From IMG/VR virus record IMGVR_UViG_3300031758_000297, positions 1 to 33,712 of that record: DNA of 33,712 nt. One strand, given 5' to 3'. The translations under genes were made by a program, and so were the position numbers. The notes beneath the pieces were generated by a model. It had not been told where the DNA came from. It did no database searches and saw only the letters and a list, made by a program, of their open reading frames with translations. Within the stretch, counting starts at the first letter, position 1. The number at the start of each line of letters is the position of its first letter. Source of the DNA: a virus. This document shows positions 32,050 through 33,712 of the stretch, piece after piece.

Positions 32050-32669
32050 AAGAAGACAAGTGGATTAAAGATGTAGCAGATATAGCACAAACTGTTGCCT
32101 ACACAATTACACGAAACTACAAGGGTTATGCAGAAGTAGATGACGTTAAACAAGAGTTACTTGAATGGTCACTCAAGCGTGCAGATAAAATACAAGAGTG
32201 GCTATCAGAAGATCTAAGTAAACAAGAGTATCGCCTTGGTATTAAGCGTTTAGCTAAAACATTTAATCGTATGGCTGATAGATATTGTCGTAAAGAGAAA
32301 GCCAAGAAACTTGGTTACTATGTACACGATGAAGCATTTTATTCAACATCATTGGTTGAAGAATTATTACCAATGGCATTTAGTAATGAATTGATAACAA
32401 AAGATCCAGCAAGTGAGTTTGTTTCTAATGGTGGGGGAGACCCTGCTACAGCAGGATCATTTCTAGCATCAATGTATGACATGCGTATTGCTACCAAAAA
32501 GCTAACCATAGAATTATACGAGATCCTTCGTATGCGCTATGAAGATGGCATGAACTTAGCAACCATTGGTGAGATTTTAAATCTTTCCGAATCAACCATA
32601 AGTCGTAAAGTTAATACTGCTGTTAGACAGATCAGTAAAGAACTTGGTGGCGAATCACCTTGGAATTAA
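32043..32669 (+). CDS. Sigma-70-family-like transcription factor (208 aa)
   Basis: The N-terminal helices (residues about 10-50, VAYTITRNYKGYAEVDDVKQELLE) resemble sigma region 2, with DDVKQE at the usual place of the core-binding motif. The middle is variable and acidic. Residues about 160-205 (ILRMRYEDGMNLATIGEILNLSESTISRKVNTAVRQI) are a clear region-4 helix-turn-helix for -35 recognition. It is the last replication-type gene but one, and could redirect host RNA polymerase to the late promoters. A plain DNA-binding protein without core binding is the alternative. Confidence 0.65.
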   Translation: MVEEDKWIKDVADIAQTVAYTITRNYKGYAEVDDVKQELLEWSLKRADKIQEWLSEDLSKQEYRLGIKRLAKTFNRMADRYCRKEKAKKLGYYVHDEAFYSTSLVEELLPMAFSNELITKDPASEFVSNGGGDPATAGSFLASMYDMRIATKKLTIELYEILRMRYEDGMNLATIGEILNLSESTISRKVNTAVRQISKELGGESPWN

Positions 32670-33346
32670 CGCAAAACATTACATCACTGAGGAACATACA
32701 TAAAAATAAAGATGTGTATGTGCTTGGTTCAGGTGCAACCCTAAACTTTATTGACCCAAAATTTTTTCACAAAAAGATAACCGTATGTGTTAATGATGTT
32801 GGTGAAGTATACTTACCTACCACAAAATATATTGTGACCAAGTATCATCCTGAAGCAAAAAAGTTTGCACAACAGATGCCTGATGTTAATGTTGTTGTTA
32901 GTCGTGGCAGTCTTGGTGGGGAGTACACATCAGCCTTACCAGCGTTAAAAAACTTGTATACTTTTAGTCATAATATGAATAAGGATGCTTCAACAAGTGT
33001 GACAACTGATTGGCCAGTAGAAGATGACAGTTTGTATGTGTCTTGGTCAAGTATCACCTCGGCTATGCATTTCGCTGCGTATTTGGGTGCTAAGAATATT
33101 ATTATGGTTGCCCACGATTGTGGTGAACTTGATGATAAAGGTTGGGTTAGTGGTTATCCTGTTGAAAGTTGGGATAAAACTAAAATTGAGGAAGCCAAGG
33201 AACGAAACAGAAAGTTTGAGATACAATCAATAGCAGTTAAAGGTAAACTTAAACAGTTGTATGGTTGTAACATTTATAGTCTTAACCCTTTCATTAACTA
33301 CAATCTTGAGGGTGTCAAATATCGTAGTTACAACGAAATTAATTAA
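32660..33346 (+). CDS. MptE/DUF115-like protein, possible sugar or pterin enzyme (228 aa)
   Basis: TTG 32660 lies 10 bases inside the sigma-like gene, with GGTGG upstream; no better ATG precedes the conserved part. KDVYVLGSGATLNFID, followed by TVCVNDVGE and YIVTKYHP, is a Rossmann-like start seen in 6-hydroxymethylpterin diphosphokinase MptE-like and DUF115 proteins, often linked to glycan genes. HFAAYLGAKNIIMVAHDC is the second conserved strand-helix. The end is shared with the stop of a convergent glycosyltransferase gene (4-base overlap). The exact reaction cannot be told. Confidence 0.55.
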   Translation: MELTQNITSLRNIHKNKDVYVLGSGATLNFIDPKFFHKKITVCVNDVGEVYLPTTKYIVTKYHPEAKKFAQQMPDVNVVVSRGSLGGEYTSALPALKNLYTFSHNMNKDASTSVTTDWPVEDDSLYVSWSSITSAMHFAAYLGAKNIIMVAHDCGELDDKGWVSGYPVESWDKTKIEEAKERNRKFEIQSIAVKGKLKQLYGCNIYSLNPFINYNLEGVKYRSYNEIN

Positions 33347-33712
33347 GCTTTTTTAATAACATCTTTCCACTTCTCAAAGAAGTAATCTTCGTCAGCTTCA
33401 GTAAGTTTTACTAACTCTGGGTTGTCTCTGGTTAATTCATTGCCATGAATATGTCTAACCATTGCTGGTACATGAGCCACACCACCTGCTCTACGTGCTT
33501 GAATATCAAGATCTCTGTCACCATACCACCAACGATACTTTTCATCTGGTCTAACATCTGAAGCTAAATCTAACACCCAACAATAACCACACACGTGACC
33601 TTCAAATGGGAAAGGATAACCCAATGGCGCTTCAACTGATGCCATTGCGTTAGCAATTTTATTTAATGGATCACCAGCAATGCGAACATCATCATTAAGA
33701 ACAGCAACATAA
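33343..33712 (-). CDS. Glycosyltransferase-like protein, C-terminal part (5' end beyond window)
   Basis: The only convincing - strand gene. Its frame is open to the window edge (visible start YVAVLNDDVRIAG), so the ATG at 33645 is internal. LNDDV resembles the DxD-type metal site of GT-A transferases. FPFEGHVCGYCWVLDL, then YRWWYGDRDLDIQARRAGG and VRHIHGNELTRDN, fits the acceptor side of family 2-type enzymes. It converges on the MptE-like gene with overlapping stop codons. Together with the enzyme at 15397 it points to sugar transfer being important to this phage. Confidence 0.7.
   Translation of the reverse strand, partial: YVAVLNDDVRIAGDPLNKIANAMASVEAPLGYPFPFEGHVCGYCWVLDLASDVRPDEKYRWWYGDRDLDIQARRAGGVAHVPAMVRHIHGNELTRDNPELVKLTEADEDYFFEKWKDVIKKA

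Overview
The window is part of a tailed double-stranded DNA phage genome (Caudoviricetes), not a bacterial chromosome. It has a portal C-terminus, scaffold, major capsid protein, fibres, an M23 endolysin and a replication block, all tightly packed on the + strand. No rRNA, tRNA, integrase, insertion sequence or CRISPR array was seen. The sequence is AT-rich by eye (not counted). Family resemblances (a small lysine-rich virion-region protein, a GPFDG protein, a short C5 methyltransferase, a RecB/Cas4-like nuclease, a sigma-like factor, a proteasome-like hydrolase) suggest an aquatic, fairly low-GC actinobacterial host. That host call is inference. No tape-measure, tail-tube or sheath gene is visible. 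A giant protein, a transglycosylase protein and a Gln-rich protein sit together like podovirus ejection proteins, so a short-tailed virion is likely.

Layout. 1-9779: end of the portal gene, two small structural candidates and the presumed ejection module (1785, 674 and 361 aa). 9780-11400: a short leader with a possible pseudoknot, scaffold, major capsid protein and a hairpin with a GAAA loop. 11407-15152: small head/tail proteins, a collagen-like fibre and three related fibre proteins. 15168-17489: a glycosyltransferase with TPR-like repeats, then very small Lys- or Cys-rich proteins, three of them below 60 aa. 17489-21752: a head-tail adaptor candidate, a fibre, a glycine-rich adhesin and two more fibre paralogues. 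21763-23815: a lysis region with a membrane protein, an M23 peptidase, a secreted Pro/Ser-rich protein and two more membrane proteins. 23805-25721: a large tail/nozzle candidate. 25722-26028 is the only long non-coding gap. It holds a long hairpin, a strong Rho-independent terminator, further inverted repeats and TATAAT boxes, and separates late from replication genes.

26029-33346 is one run of mostly start/stop-overlapping genes. It holds a RecB/Cas4-like nuclease split in two around a zinc-ribbon gene, a RecA/DnaB-like ATPase, an Hjc-like resolvase, a cytosine-C5 methyltransferase, a primase split between two frames, a proteasome/HslV-like hydrolase, a MazG-like protein, a metallophosphoesterase, a sigma-like factor and an MptE/DUF115-like protein. 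A partial glycosyltransferase-like gene on the - strand converges on the end of this run.

The strongest candidates for something new are the split nuclease, the phage proteasome-like peptidase, the split primase and the five-member fibre family. All calls rest on reading motifs by eye; no database search was possible.
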